From assembly GCA_963807155.1 (NCBI GenBank), contig CAWEAZ010000031.1:1-64000 (forward strand): a stretch of DNA of 64,000 bases. Reading direction: 5' to 3'. The stretch is from JACCZX01 sp963807155 (GTDB lineage Bacteria; Pseudomonadota; Gammaproteobacteria; Burkholderiales; Burkholderiaceae_F). The translations under genes were made by a program, and so were the position numbers. Under the pieces are notes generated by a model. That model did not search any database. It was given only the letters and a program-made list of their open reading frames with translations, and was not told the DNA's origin. How positions within the stretch are numbered: the first letter of the stretch is position 1; every line of letters starts with the position of its first letter. This document shows, piece after piece, positions 27,073 to 35,483 of this stretch.

Positions 27073-27496
27073 CTATGTCTGGTGGTTTGTGATTGGTTTC
27101 GGCTTGGTGGTTGCCGAGTTGCTGACCGGCACGTTCTATCTGCTGGTCATTGCGATCGCGTTCGGCGCTGCGGGTGTGGCGGCGCTGCTCGACGCGCCGG
27201 TCGTAGCTCAGTGGGCTACCGCGGCAGCGGTCAGCCTCGGTGGAACGATATGGCTGCGCCAGTCGCGTTTCGGACATCGCCTGCGCGACCGCGCGACCAG
27301 CGACCGCGTGCAAAACATGGACGTAGGGCAGACGCTGCGAGTCGACAACTGGTCGCCGAACCGCACTGCGCGCGCCAACTACCGCGGCGCTACGTGGGAT
27401 GTCGAACTGGTGCCGGGCGATCAGCCTGTGAGCGGCGAGTTCGTCATTCGCGAAATCGCAGCCAACCGCTTGATCGTCGCCGCCAAATCGCGCTGA
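27065..27496 (+). CDS. NfeD family membrane protein
   Basis: The 143-residue protein has two to three N-terminal helices (VWWFVIGFGLVVAELLTGTF, LVIAIAFGAAGVAALL) and a C-terminal OB-fold domain (GQTLRVDNWSPN, GATWDVELVPGDQPVSGEFV). Short NfeD proteins of this type are coded beside SPFH/stomatin proteins and are thought to support their membrane assemblies. Here the SPFH gene follows 23 nt downstream, so the pair is clear. Confidence 0.88.
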   Translation: MDNYVWWFVIGFGLVVAELLTGTFYLLVIAIAFGAAGVAALLDAPVVAQWATAAAVSLGGTIWLRQSRFGHRLRDRATSDRVQNMDVGQTLRVDNWSPNRTARANYRGATWDVELVPGDQPVSGEFVIREIAANRLIVAAKSR

Positions 27497-27519
27497 AATA
27501 GCCTAACTGGGAGAACTCT

Positions 27520-28455
27520 ATGTTCGGGATAAGTGGTGTGTGGTTGGTCTTTATCGTGATCGCAATCGTTGCGTTCACGTTCGCCATCACCGCGCTGAAG
27601 GTCGTTCCACAGCAAAGCGCGTGGGTTATCGAGCGCCTCGGCAAGTATCACGGCACGTTGCAACCGGGACTGAATCCGGTCATCCCGTTTATCGATCGTG
27701 TGGCGTACAAGCACAGCCTGAAGGAAGTCCCGCTCGATACGCCGAGCCAGGTCTGCATCACGAAGGACAACACGCAGCTGCAGGTCGACGGCGTGCTGTA
27801 CTTCCAGGTGACCGACCCGCAGCGCGCTTCTTACGGTGCCAGCAACTACATCCTGGCGATCACGCAGTTGGCGCAGACGACATTGCGCTCGGTGATCGGG
27901 AAGCTCGAGCTCGACAAGACGTTTGAGGAGCGCGAGTACATCAATCACAGCGTTGTTTCCGCTATCGACGAGGCTGCGATGAACTGGGGCGTCAAGGTGC
28001 TGCGCTATGAGATCAAGGACATCACGCCGCCGAATGCGATCCTGCACGCGATGCAGCAGCAGATCACGGCGGAGCGCGAGAAGCGCGCGCTGATCGCGTC
28101 GTCGGAGGGTCGCAAGCAGGAGCAGATCAACATCGCGACCGGCGAGCGTGAAGCCGAAATCGCTCGTTCGGAAGGCGAAAAGTTTGCGCAGATCAACATT
28201 GCGCAGGGTGAGGCCGGTGCCGTGCTCGCGGTTGCCGAAGCCACCGCACGCGCGATTCAGATGGTGGCTGAAACGATTCGTCAGCCCGGGGGCCTGGAGG
28301 CGGTCAATCTGCGCGTTGCAGATCGTTTTGTCGACGCATTCAGCAACCTGGCAAAGACCAACAACACGCTGATCGTCCCGTCGAACCTGGCAGACATTTC
28401 GACGCTAGTCGCTTCGGCGCTGACCGTAGTGAAGGCGCAGCCAGCGCCGAGGTGA
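27520..28455 (+). CDS. SPFH/Band 7 (stomatin-like, QmcA family) protein
   Basis: The 311-residue protein has one N-terminal helix (VWLVFIVIAIVAFTFAITAL) and a Band 7 domain (VVPQQSAWVIERLGKYHGTL, PGLNPVIPFIDRVAYKHSLK, TLRSVIGKLELDKTFEERE). A helical coiled-coil region (ITAEREKRALIASSEGRKQE) and a conserved tail follow. Such proteins form large membrane-microdomain cages. GGGAGAACTCT precedes ATG 27520. The stop overlaps the next start (GTGA). Confidence 0.92.
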   Translation: MFGISGVWLVFIVIAIVAFTFAITALKVVPQQSAWVIERLGKYHGTLQPGLNPVIPFIDRVAYKHSLKEVPLDTPSQVCITKDNTQLQVDGVLYFQVTDPQRASYGASNYILAITQLAQTTLRSVIGKLELDKTFEEREYINHSVVSAIDEAAMNWGVKVLRYEIKDITPPNAILHAMQQQITAEREKRALIASSEGRKQEQINIATGEREAEIARSEGEKFAQINIAQGEAGAVLAVAEATARAIQMVAETIRQPGGLEAVNLRVADRFVDAFSNLAKTNNTLIVPSNLADISTLVASALTVVKAQPAPR

Positions 28456-28931
28456 GACACTTCACCCGCATGATCACCAACTACGAAATCACTCTCGCAA
28501 GGTTGTCGGACGCGGAAACTATCGCGTCGTTGTCGAGGGACACAATCGAGCGAGGATTAAGTTGGTCGTGGACGCCGCAGCGCGTGCTTAGAAGCCTGCG
28601 CGACATGGCAACCAACACGATCGTGGCGCGTGAGCCCGGCATCCTGGCGGGCTTCGCGATCATGAAGTACCGCGAGGAAGACGCGCATCTGTTGCTGATG
28701 GCCGTTCACTCGTCTCGCCGCCGGCAGGGCGTGGCTTCGGCGCTGCTCGATTGGCTGGAGGTCACTGCCAGAGTCGCGGGAATCGCGTCGATCCGGGTCG
28801 AAGCGCGCGAGACCAACTTCGCGGCCCGCCAGTTTTACGGCAAGCACGGATACATGCAGGTCGAACTGTTGCGAGGTTATTACGAGAACCGCGACGACGC
28901 GGTCGTTCTGAGAAGACTACTGCGCGTTTAA
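28452..28931 (+). CDS. GNAT-family acetyltransferase (RimI-like)
   Basis: The protein of about 155 residues has a GNAT fold: an N-terminal strand (YEITLARLSDAETIASLSRD), the acetyl-CoA loop SSRRRQGVASALLDWLEVTA (R/Q-x-x-G-x-A pattern), then SIRVEARETNFAARQFYGKH and GYMQVELLRGYY. This resembles RimI-type N-alpha-acetyltransferases, but the substrate cannot be assigned. GTG 28452 overlaps the SPFH stop; ATG 28470 is the other candidate. Its end overlaps the convergent smpB gene by 4 nt. Confidence 0.85.
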   Translation: MRHFTRMITNYEITLARLSDAETIASLSRDTIERGLSWSWTPQRVLRSLRDMATNTIVAREPGILAGFAIMKYREEDAHLLLMAVHSSRRRQGVASALLDWLEVTARVAGIASIRVEARETNFAARQFYGKHGYMQVELLRGYYENRDDAVVLRRLLRV

Positions 28932-29389
28932 CGGCTGCGTTGCTTCAACAGCCGACTCTGTTCCCGCTTCCAGTCCTTGTCCGCTTCGTCAGCGCGTTTC
29001 TCGAACTGACGCTTGCCTTTAGCGAGACCTACCTCAAGCTTCACCCGGCCCTTGCTGTAGTGCATGTTCAACGGCACCAGTGAATAGCCGGCGCGCTCGA
29101 CCTTGCCGATCAACTTCCGTATTTCCGCGGCGTGCAGCAGAAGCTTGCGAGTGCGCGTCGGCTCGGCTTTGACGTGCGTGGATGTTGTCGGCAGCGGGCT
29201 GATGTGCGAGTTCAGCAGATAGAGCTCGCCATTGCGGACGACGACGTACGCTTCGTTCAATTGAACGTGACTCGCGCGGATCGATTTGACTTCCCAGCCT
29301 TCGAGCGCAATGCCGGCTTCGTAGCGCTCCTCGATCGAGTAGTCGTGTTGCGCCTTTTTGTTTTGAACAATCGCCACTGCAAAAGGCAC
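28928..29389 (-). CDS. smpB: SsrA-binding protein SmpB
   Basis: The 153-residue protein partners tmRNA in trans-translation and delivers it to stalled ribosomes. Diagnostic segments are IVQNKKAQHDYSIEERYEAG, LEGWEVKSIRASHVQLNEAY, LYLLNSHISPL and the C-terminal basic tail KGKRQFEKRADEADKDWKRE, which inserts in the ribosomal mRNA channel. Length and frame are normal. It diverges from the rnfH gene with about 60 bp between starts. The usual ratA between the two is not present. Confidence 0.96.
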   Translation of the reverse strand: MPFAVAIVQNKKAQHDYSIEERYEAGIALEGWEVKSIRASHVQLNEAYVVVRNGELYLLNSHISPLPTTSTHVKAEPTRTRKLLLHAAEIRKLIGKVERAGYSLVPLNMHYSKGRVKLEVGLAKGKRQFEKRADEADKDWKREQSRLLKQRSR

Positions 29390-29450
29390 GATGGATTACA
29401 CGCGCGCCGCCAATACAATCCGGCTTTATATCCCACTCGCGCGTACGGAG

Positions 29451-29747
29451 ATGGACACGAACTGGCTGCGGGTGACGGTCGTGTACTGCGCACCGGGCGT
29501 CGAAGATATCAGCGACGTGCGAGTGCCGCTCGGGTCCACCGTGCGAGATGCGATCGAAGCTGCACAGGTGCGCGCGCGCAGACCCGAGCTGCAAGATGTC
29601 GCTGACACTGGGATCTGGGGGCGCCGCTGCGCACTCGATCAGCGGCTGGCGGATGGCGATCGCGTCGAAATCTATCGACCGCTGGTCATTGATCCGATGG
29701 AAGGGCGCCGCGCCCGCGCGAAATTGCGGCGCAAGGCGAAGCGGTAG
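29451..29747 (+). CDS. rnfH: RnfH family (UPF0125) ubiquitin-like protein
   Basis: From ATG 29451 this is 98 residues with a ubiquitin/ThiS-like fold: LRVTVVYCAPGVEDISDVRV, GSTVRDAIEAAQV, DQRLADGDRVEIYRPL and the signature DPMEGRRARAKLRRK. Function is unknown; in other bacteria it sits in the smpB-ratA-rnfH-bamE neighbourhood. An upstream in-frame ATG at 29391 overlaps the smpB promoter and gives a poor leader, so I prefer 29451. Confidence 0.9.
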   Translation: MDTNWLRVTVVYCAPGVEDISDVRVPLGSTVRDAIEAAQVRARRPELQDVADTGIWGRRCALDQRLADGDRVEIYRPLVIDPMEGRRARAKLRRKAKR

Positions 29748-29750
29748 GCG

Positions 29751-30299
29751 TTAGCTGCAGGTGCTCTGAATGATCTTGCGCGTGCGGTCCACTTCCGCAG
29801 CGCGTTGAGAGTCGTCCAGGAACTCACGATTTCCCGATGCATCGGTTCTCGTGATGCGTATGCCGTCTTCGAGCGATTTCATGTAGCCGCGCGCACGGTC
29901 GCACTCGGCCGTCTTGGCAGCGCTTTTCGCCTGCTCCTCGTTGGCTTTCTTGTCGTTTTCGGTGCGCTCCTGCTGCCGCTTGCGAAATTCCATTTCTCGC
30001 TCGGCAACTGTCTTGGGTGCATTTGAAGCGCCCTTCGCGTCCGAACCCTTGGCATCCGCGGGCTTGCTGGCGTCATCCAACGGGCCGCTCGCAGGCGCGG
30101 GATTGGCTAACGCTTGCGTGTTCGGCTGGCGGACGATACTGGCGGGCTTGACGTCCTGCGGTGGAGGGCGATCGGAATACACCAGACGGCCGTTGCCATC
30201 TTTCCAAGCCCATTGAGCTTCACTCGGTGTGGAAACGAATCCAGCCAGAACGATGGCCACCGTTACCGTTACTCGAACCACATTCACACCAATAAACAT
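29751..30299 (-). CDS. Exported DUF4124 domain protein
   Basis: From ATG 30299 this is 182 residues with a signal peptide (RVTVTVAIVLAGFVSTPSEA) and a DUF4124 segment (QWAWKDGNGRLVYSDRPPP). A low-complexity linker (PADAKGSDAKGASNAPKT) and a Glu/Lys/Arg-rich coiled-coil (REMEFRKRQQERTENDKKAN) follow, then a short C-terminal domain with two cysteines (ECDRARGYMKSLEDG, KIIQSTCS). It is periplasmic and of unknown function. It runs convergently to rnfH. Confidence 0.85.
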   Translation of the reverse strand: MFIGVNVVRVTVTVAIVLAGFVSTPSEAQWAWKDGNGRLVYSDRPPPQDVKPASIVRQPNTQALANPAPASGPLDDASKPADAKGSDAKGASNAPKTVAEREMEFRKRQQERTENDKKANEEQAKSAAKTAECDRARGYMKSLEDGIRITRTDASGNREFLDDSQRAAEVDRTRKIIQSTCS

Positions 30300-30460
30300 A
30301 CGTTCTCCTGAGCGTGAGCACATTTTCCGATGGATTCCCATGACGCGGCAAGAGCAGTGATTACCTAGAAAGCGTCTAAAGATCCGCCAATTGCAATTGA
30401 GCTAGGTCGTCCGGGTTAGCGGCAAGTGCCAGCCGAGGGCGGGCGCATAACCCATTTGCG

Positions 30461-30466
30461 TATACT
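30461..30466 (+). promoter_or_regulatory. Possible -10 element for guaBA
   Basis: TATACT lies 24 bp upstream of the guaB ATG at 30491 and matches five of six consensus positions. No good -35 is present at normal spacing (the region is GC-rich), so activation by another factor or an extended element (TGCG before it) is possible. The gap 30342-30460 shows no riboswitch-like structure that I can identify. Confidence 0.35.
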
Positions 30467-30490
30467 CCGTCTTTGCGTCTGAGGAAAAGT

Positions 30491-31960
30491 ATGCGGTTGG
30501 TACAAAAAGCGCTGACTTTCGATGACGTGCTGCTCGTCCCCGCCTACTCGGCGGTTCTTCCCCGCGACGTACAGCTTTCTACCCGCCTCTCCCGCAACAT
30601 TTCTTTGAACATCCCGCTCGTTTCGGCGCCGATGGATACGGTGACCGACGCGCGGCTTGCCATTGCTCTTGCGCAAGAGGGGGGTATCGGCATCGTTCAC
30701 AAGAACATGACTCCCAAAGAGCAGGCGGCTCACGTGATGAGGGTGAAGCGTCACGAAGCCGGTGTATTACGCGACCCGATCACGATCACGCAGGATATGA
30801 CGGTGCGCGACGCGATCGAGCTTCAACGCGCCCACAAGATCTCCGGTTTACCCGTGGTGGAGGGCAAGCGCGTCGTCGGTATCGTCACCAATCGCGATTT
30901 GCGATTCGAGACGCGACTCGATGCCCCGATTCGCGACATCATGACTCCACGCAAGCGTCTGGTCACGGTGCGCGAGGGGACGACTCCCGACGAAGCGCGG
31001 GCGCTGCTGCACGAGCATCGGCTCGAGCGCGTGTTGGTCACGAACGGCGACGACGAGTTGCGCGGCCTGATCACCGTGAAGGACATCACGAAGGCGACCG
31101 AGCATCCGGATGCCGCAAAGGACCATCTCGGCAAATTGAAAGTCGGCGGAGCCATCAGCACGGGTCCTGATTCCGACGAGCGGGCGGAGCTGATGGTGCG
31201 AGCGGGTGTCGATGTGTTGATCGTCGACACGGCGCATGGGCATCACCAGGGCGTCCTCGATCGCGTGCGATGGGTCAAGAAGAATTTTCCGAAGGTCGAC
31301 GTCGTCGGCGGCAACGTTGCCACTGCGGAAGGCGCGCGTGCATTGGTCGATGCGGGGGCCGACGGCGTCAAGGTCGGAATCGGGCCCGGATCGATTTGCA
31401 CGACGCGCATCGTCGCCGGCGTCGGCGTGCCGCAGATCACGGCGGTGTCCGATGTTGCCAAAGCGCTTGAAGGAACGGGTGTGCCGGTGGTTGCCGACGG
31501 TGGCATTCGTTACTCGGGCGACGTCGCAAAAGCACTTGCAGCGGGTGCCTATGCAGTGATGATGGGCGGCATTTTCGCGGGCACTGAAGAGGCGCCGGGC
31601 GAAGTGATTCTGTTCCAGGGCCGCTCGTATAAAAGCTATCGCGGCATGGGCAGCCTAGGCGCAATGGCCGAGGGCTCGGCCGAGCGCTATTTTCAGGATA
31701 ACGACAACGACGCCAACATCGACAAGTACGTGCCCGAGGGTGTCGAGGGCATGGTGCCTTACAAAGGCAGTGCGCTCGGGATAGTTTTTCAGATGACCGG
31801 TGGGCTGCGCTCCAGCATGGGTTATTGCGGGTGTCGCTCAATCGACGAAATGCGCACCAAGGCGCAGTTCGTCGAGATCACCGCGGCTGGAATGCGCGAA
31901 TCGCACGTCCACGATGTGCGAATAACGAAGGAAGCGCCCAACTACCGCCTCGAGACCTAG
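30491..31960 (+). CDS. guaB: IMP dehydrogenase
   Basis: The 489-residue enzyme oxidises IMP to XMP, the first committed step of GMP synthesis. The N-terminus RLVQKALTFDDVLLVPAYS is typical. Two CBS domains follow (RDPITITQDMTVRDAIELQR, MTPRKRLVTVREGTTPDEAR). The barrel contains GIGPGSICTTRIVAGVGVPQ with the catalytic Cys, and GGIRYSGDVAKALAAGA. The end holds GSLGAMAEGSAERYFQ and YCGCRSIDEM. The frame is intact. The stop shares a base with the guaA start. Confidence 0.97.
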   Translation: MRLVQKALTFDDVLLVPAYSAVLPRDVQLSTRLSRNISLNIPLVSAPMDTVTDARLAIALAQEGGIGIVHKNMTPKEQAAHVMRVKRHEAGVLRDPITITQDMTVRDAIELQRAHKISGLPVVEGKRVVGIVTNRDLRFETRLDAPIRDIMTPRKRLVTVREGTTPDEARALLHEHRLERVLVTNGDDELRGLITVKDITKATEHPDAAKDHLGKLKVGGAISTGPDSDERAELMVRAGVDVLIVDTAHGHHQGVLDRVRWVKKNFPKVDVVGGNVATAEGARALVDAGADGVKVGIGPGSICTTRIVAGVGVPQITAVSDVAKALEGTGVPVVADGGIRYSGDVAKALAAGAYAVMMGGIFAGTEEAPGEVILFQGRSYKSYRGMGSLGAMAEGSAERYFQDNDNDANIDKYVPEGVEGMVPYKGSALGIVFQMTGGLRSSMGYCGCRSIDEMRTKAQFVEITAAGMRESHVHDVRITKEAPNYRLET

Positions 31961-33540
31961 TGACTTCCGCGTCAGTGCATCACGACCGAATACTGATTCT
32001 CGACTTCGGCTCGCAAGTCTCCCAATTGATCGCGCGCCGCGTACGCGAAGCCGGCGTCTATTGCGAGCTTCACCCGTACGACGTCGACGATGCGTTTGTG
32101 CGCGACTTTGCGCCGAAGGGCGTGATCCTGTCGGGCAGCCACGCCTCCACCTACGAAGCTCATGAGCTGCGCGCACCGACCGCCGTGTTCGAGCTCGGCG
32201 TGCCGGTACTCGGTATCTGCTACGGCATGTTCACGATGGCCGTGCAACAGGGCGGTCAGGTCGAAGCAAGCACGCATCGCGAGTTTGGCTACGCCGAGGT
32301 CAGGGCGCGTGGCCACACGCGGTTGCTGGCGAACCTGGAAGACGAGCGAACGGCTGACGGACACGGTCTGCTGAAAGTCTGGATGAGTCACGGCGACAAA
32401 GTCACCGAGCTGCCGCCGGGCTTCAAGCTGATGGCATCGACACCGACCTGTCCGATCGCGGGCATGGCCGACGAAGCACGCGGTATGTACGGCGTGCAGT
32501 TTCATCCGGAAGTCACGCACACGCTGCAGGGCCAGGCCATTTTGACCCGGTTTGTGCTCGACATCTGCGGCTGCAAGCCCGATTGGGTGATGGGCGATTA
32601 CGCGGCCGAAGCGATCGACAAGATTCGGGCGCAAGTCGGTAGCGACGAAGTGATCCTCGGGCTCAGCGGTGGCGTCGATTCATCCGTCGCCGCGGTGCTG
32701 ATCCATCGCGCGATCGGCGATCAGCTGACCTGCGTCTTCGTCGATACCGGCTTGTTGCGGCTAGGCGAGGGTCGGCAGGTGATTGATACGTTTGGAAGGC
32801 ACATGGGGATCAAGCTGCTGCACGTCGACGCGAGCGACCGTTTCATGACGGCGCTCGCAGGCGAAACGGATCCCGAAGCCAAGCGAAAGATCATCGGTCG
32901 CGAATTCGTCCATGTATTTCAGGAGGAAGCGGCGAAGCTGCCTGCAGCCAAGTGGCTTGCGCAAGGAACGATCTATCCCGATGTGATCGAGTCGGCCGGG
33001 GCAAAAACCAAGAAGGCGATGACGATCAAGAGTCACCACAACGTCGGTGGCCTTCCTGAGAGCCTGCATCTGAAACTGCTTGAGCCGCTGCGCGAGCTGT
33101 TCAAGGATGAGGTGCGCACCCTCGGCATTGCCCTTGGGCTACCGCGTGAAATGGTTTTCAGGCATCCGTTTCCCGGACCGGGGCTGGGTGTGCGCATTCT
33201 CGGCGAGGTCAAGCGCGAATATGCAGAGCTGCTACGGCGCGCGGACGCGATCTTCATCGAGGAGCTGCGCTCGAGCGGGTGGTACGACCGCACGAGCCAG
33301 GCGTTCGCGGTGTTCTTGCCGGTCAAGAGTGTCGGCGTGATGGGCGACGGCCGCACGTACGAATGGGTCGTCGCATTGCGCGCCGTGCAGACGTCGGACT
33401 TCATGACGGCGCAGTGGGCCGAGCTTCCGCACGATCTGCTCGGCCGCGTGTCGAACCGCATCATCAACGAGGTGCGTGGAATCAATCGGGTCGTGTACGA
33501 CATCAGCGGCAAGCCACCTGCGACGATCGAGTGGGAGTGA
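31960..33540 (+). CDS. guaA: GMP synthase (glutamine-hydrolysing)
   Basis: From GTG 31960 (or GTG 31975) this is about 526 residues. The class I glutamine amidotransferase domain has ILDFGSQVSQLIARRVREAG, the nucleophile Cys in VLGICYGMFT, and the HPE of GVQFHPEVTHT. The ATP pyrophosphatase domain has the P-loop LGLSGGVDSSVAAVLIHRA, and the C-terminal dimerisation domain has FRHPFPGPGLGVRILGEV and INEVRGINRVVYDISGKPP. It aminates XMP to GMP. Overlap with guaB indicates a coupled guaBA operon. Confidence 0.97.
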   Translation: MTSASVHHDRILILDFGSQVSQLIARRVREAGVYCELHPYDVDDAFVRDFAPKGVILSGSHASTYEAHELRAPTAVFELGVPVLGICYGMFTMAVQQGGQVEASTHREFGYAEVRARGHTRLLANLEDERTADGHGLLKVWMSHGDKVTELPPGFKLMASTPTCPIAGMADEARGMYGVQFHPEVTHTLQGQAILTRFVLDICGCKPDWVMGDYAAEAIDKIRAQVGSDEVILGLSGGVDSSVAAVLIHRAIGDQLTCVFVDTGLLRLGEGRQVIDTFGRHMGIKLLHVDASDRFMTALAGETDPEAKRKIIGREFVHVFQEEAAKLPAAKWLAQGTIYPDVIESAGAKTKKAMTIKSHHNVGGLPESLHLKLLEPLRELFKDEVRTLGIALGLPREMVFRHPFPGPGLGVRILGEVKREYAELLRRADAIFIEELRSSGWYDRTSQAFAVFLPVKSVGVMGDGRTYEWVVALRAVQTSDFMTAQWAELPHDLLGRVSNRIINEVRGINRVVYDISGKPPATIEWE

Positions 33541-33556
33541 TAAGTAGACTGCGCGG

Positions 33557-34541
33557 ATGAACGAAACCCGCACCTCGATCACTGCTGCGGATTGGCTCGA
33601 TCGCATGGCGCAACTCGCCTTGCGGCACGGTGTGCATTTGTCCACCTTGCAGCAGAAAGACGGACAGGATCTTGAATTGTTCTTCGCCGCGCGCGGCACT
33701 CGCGTTTCCGCCAGACGTATCGCTGAGCGAACACGACGCCAACGAAATTCTGAAGCGATTCCTGGCGACTGCTGGCGTGATGGTCTCAACCGACCACGTC
33801 GAGCTGCGCCGCTGGATGGTCGATACGGGGTTTCTGCAGCGATCCGACTACGGCACCGACTACCGTCGAGGAGCAATTCCGGACTGGCTGGTCGATGCCG
33901 CGCGGACGGTCGACTTCGAGCGTATTGCGAGTGTGGTCGCGCAGGCACGCAGCGCGAACGAGGCGCAACGCGAAAAGCGTCGCCAGGCGTGGCTCGCCAC
34001 TCAGATCGAAGTGATCGAAGGGGGAGACGTAGCGGCCGGTGAGGCGAGTTCCGATGAGACGTACATGAAGCTCGCCCTCGATCAGGCGCATAACGCATGG
34101 GCGTTGTCCGAAGTGCCGGTCGGCGCCGTGATCGTGAAGGACAAGAAAGTCCTGGCGACGGGATTTAATCAGCCAATCGGCACCGCGGATCCGACCGCGC
34201 ATGCGGAAGTGCGCGCGATGCGAGCCGCAGCGCAATTGCTCGGCAACTATCGCCTGACTGATTGTGAGTTGTACGTAACGCTCGAGCCCTGCGCGATGTG
34301 CGCGGGCGCGATGCAGCACGCGCGCATCAAGCGCCTCATTTTCGGCGCGCCGGATCCGAAGACCGGTGCGTGTGGCAGCGTGGTCGATCTATTCGCTGAG
34401 CCTCAGCTTAACCATCACACCACCGTTCGAGCGGGTGTTCTTGCGGACGAGAGCCGCCGATTGTTGTCGAGCTTTTTTGTCGAGCGACGTGAGCTGAAGC
34501 GGCAAGGCAGCTTGCCGCCCGATGCCGACGACAGTGAGTAG
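33557..34541 (+). CDS. DUF2087 domain-tRNA adenosine deaminase TadA fusion (frameshift near 33700)
   Basis: An N-terminal DUF2087 region (NETRTSITAADWLDRMAQLA, then in a second frame EHDANEILKRFLATAG and HVELRRWMVDTGFLQRSDYG) runs in frame, without a stop, into a full TadA deaminase. The deaminase shows MKLALDQAHNAWALSEVPVG, HAEVRAMRAAAQLLGNYRLT with the zinc His and catalytic Glu, and EPCAMCAGAMQHARIKR with the zinc cysteines. TadA converts A34 to inosine in tRNA-Arg. TadA alone would start near ATG 34066, but no clean ribosome site or stop separates the two parts. A genuine fusion or another lost stop are both possible. The 3' end overlaps the next gene. Confidence 0.82.
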
Positions 34542-35433
34542 CAAGACCCTCGGCATCGTTGCGCCCTCCGGATTCATTCCGGACCCGGCGGCAGTGGATC
34601 GCGCGGCTTCGTTTTTCGCGGCCCGAGGATGGAAGGTCGAGGCGGGCGAAAGTGTTTTCGCGCGCGAGCAACGTTTTGCAGGCAGCGACGATCTACGCCT
34701 GGCTGACCTGCAACGCTTCGCAACCGACGTCAAAGTCTCGCTGGTCGTATCGGCGCGCGGCGGCTATGGGCTGTCGCGCCTTCTGGACCGAATCGACTTC
34801 GCAGCGATCAAGGCGCGCGCCCCTGTGATGGTCGGCTACAGCGACTTCACTGCGTTCAATCTGGCGTATCTCGCGCGCGGCGGAGTGAGCTTCGCCGGGC
34901 CCTGCGCCATCGAGTTCGGCGCCCCGGAGCCGAGCGCTTACACGATCGAACATTTTTTTGGCGTACTGGGCAGCAAGCGGTATGCAATCGAGCTCGAGCT
35001 GCAGGGACCGCGCGCCGATGTTTCCGGGCGGCTTTGGGGTGGCAATCTGGCGATGGTCACGGCATTGATCGGGACACCGAACTTTCCGCGCGTGCGCGGC
35101 GGCATTCTCTTTCTGGAAGACGTTAACGAACCCGCATACAAACTTGAGCGCATGTTTTATCAGCTGGCACACGCCGGCGTCTTGCAGCGGCAGGCGGCGA
35201 TCGTGCTCGGCGATTTTTCGCCGATCACGCCGATGCCCAACGACAACGGCTTCAATCTGGATGCGGCGATTGCCCGCCTGCGACAGATCAGCGCTGTGCC
35301 CGTGTTCACCGGCTTGCCGTTCGGCCACTCGCTGCGCAAGCTGACCCTGCCCGTCGGGGGACATGCAAGACTGGCGGTCAAGCGCAGTGGCAGTGCAGTG
35401 CTCGAGCTCAGCCGCTATCCGAATCTGCTTTGA
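34522..35433 (+). CDS. ldcA: LD-carboxypeptidase (peptidase S66 family)
   Basis: The 303-residue protein matches the S66 family of murein tetrapeptide LD-carboxypeptidases. LGIVAPSGFIPDPAAVDRA forms the start, VSARGGYGLSRLLDRIDF the conserved loop, MVGYSDFTAFNLAYLARGG carries the nucleophile Ser, and GGILFLEDVNEPAYKLERM the catalytic Glu region. Such enzymes trim the terminal D-Ala in peptidoglycan recycling in the cytoplasm. MccF-type immunity enzymes share the fold, so the substrate is inferred. It starts inside the end of the TadA fusion gene (20-nt overlap). Confidence 0.9.
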   Translation: MPTTVSSKTLGIVAPSGFIPDPAAVDRAASFFAARGWKVEAGESVFAREQRFAGSDDLRLADLQRFATDVKVSLVVSARGGYGLSRLLDRIDFAAIKARAPVMVGYSDFTAFNLAYLARGGVSFAGPCAIEFGAPEPSAYTIEHFFGVLGSKRYAIELELQGPRADVSGRLWGGNLAMVTALIGTPNFPRVRGGILFLEDVNEPAYKLERMFYQLAHAGVLQRQAAIVLGDFSPITPMPNDNGFNLDAAIARLRQISAVPVFTGLPFGHSLRKLTLPVGGHARLAVKRSGSAVLELSRYPNLL

Positions 35434-35483
35434 TGGCGGACTCAGCCCGCCTATGATCGCGCCCTGACGATGACCGACTCCCT

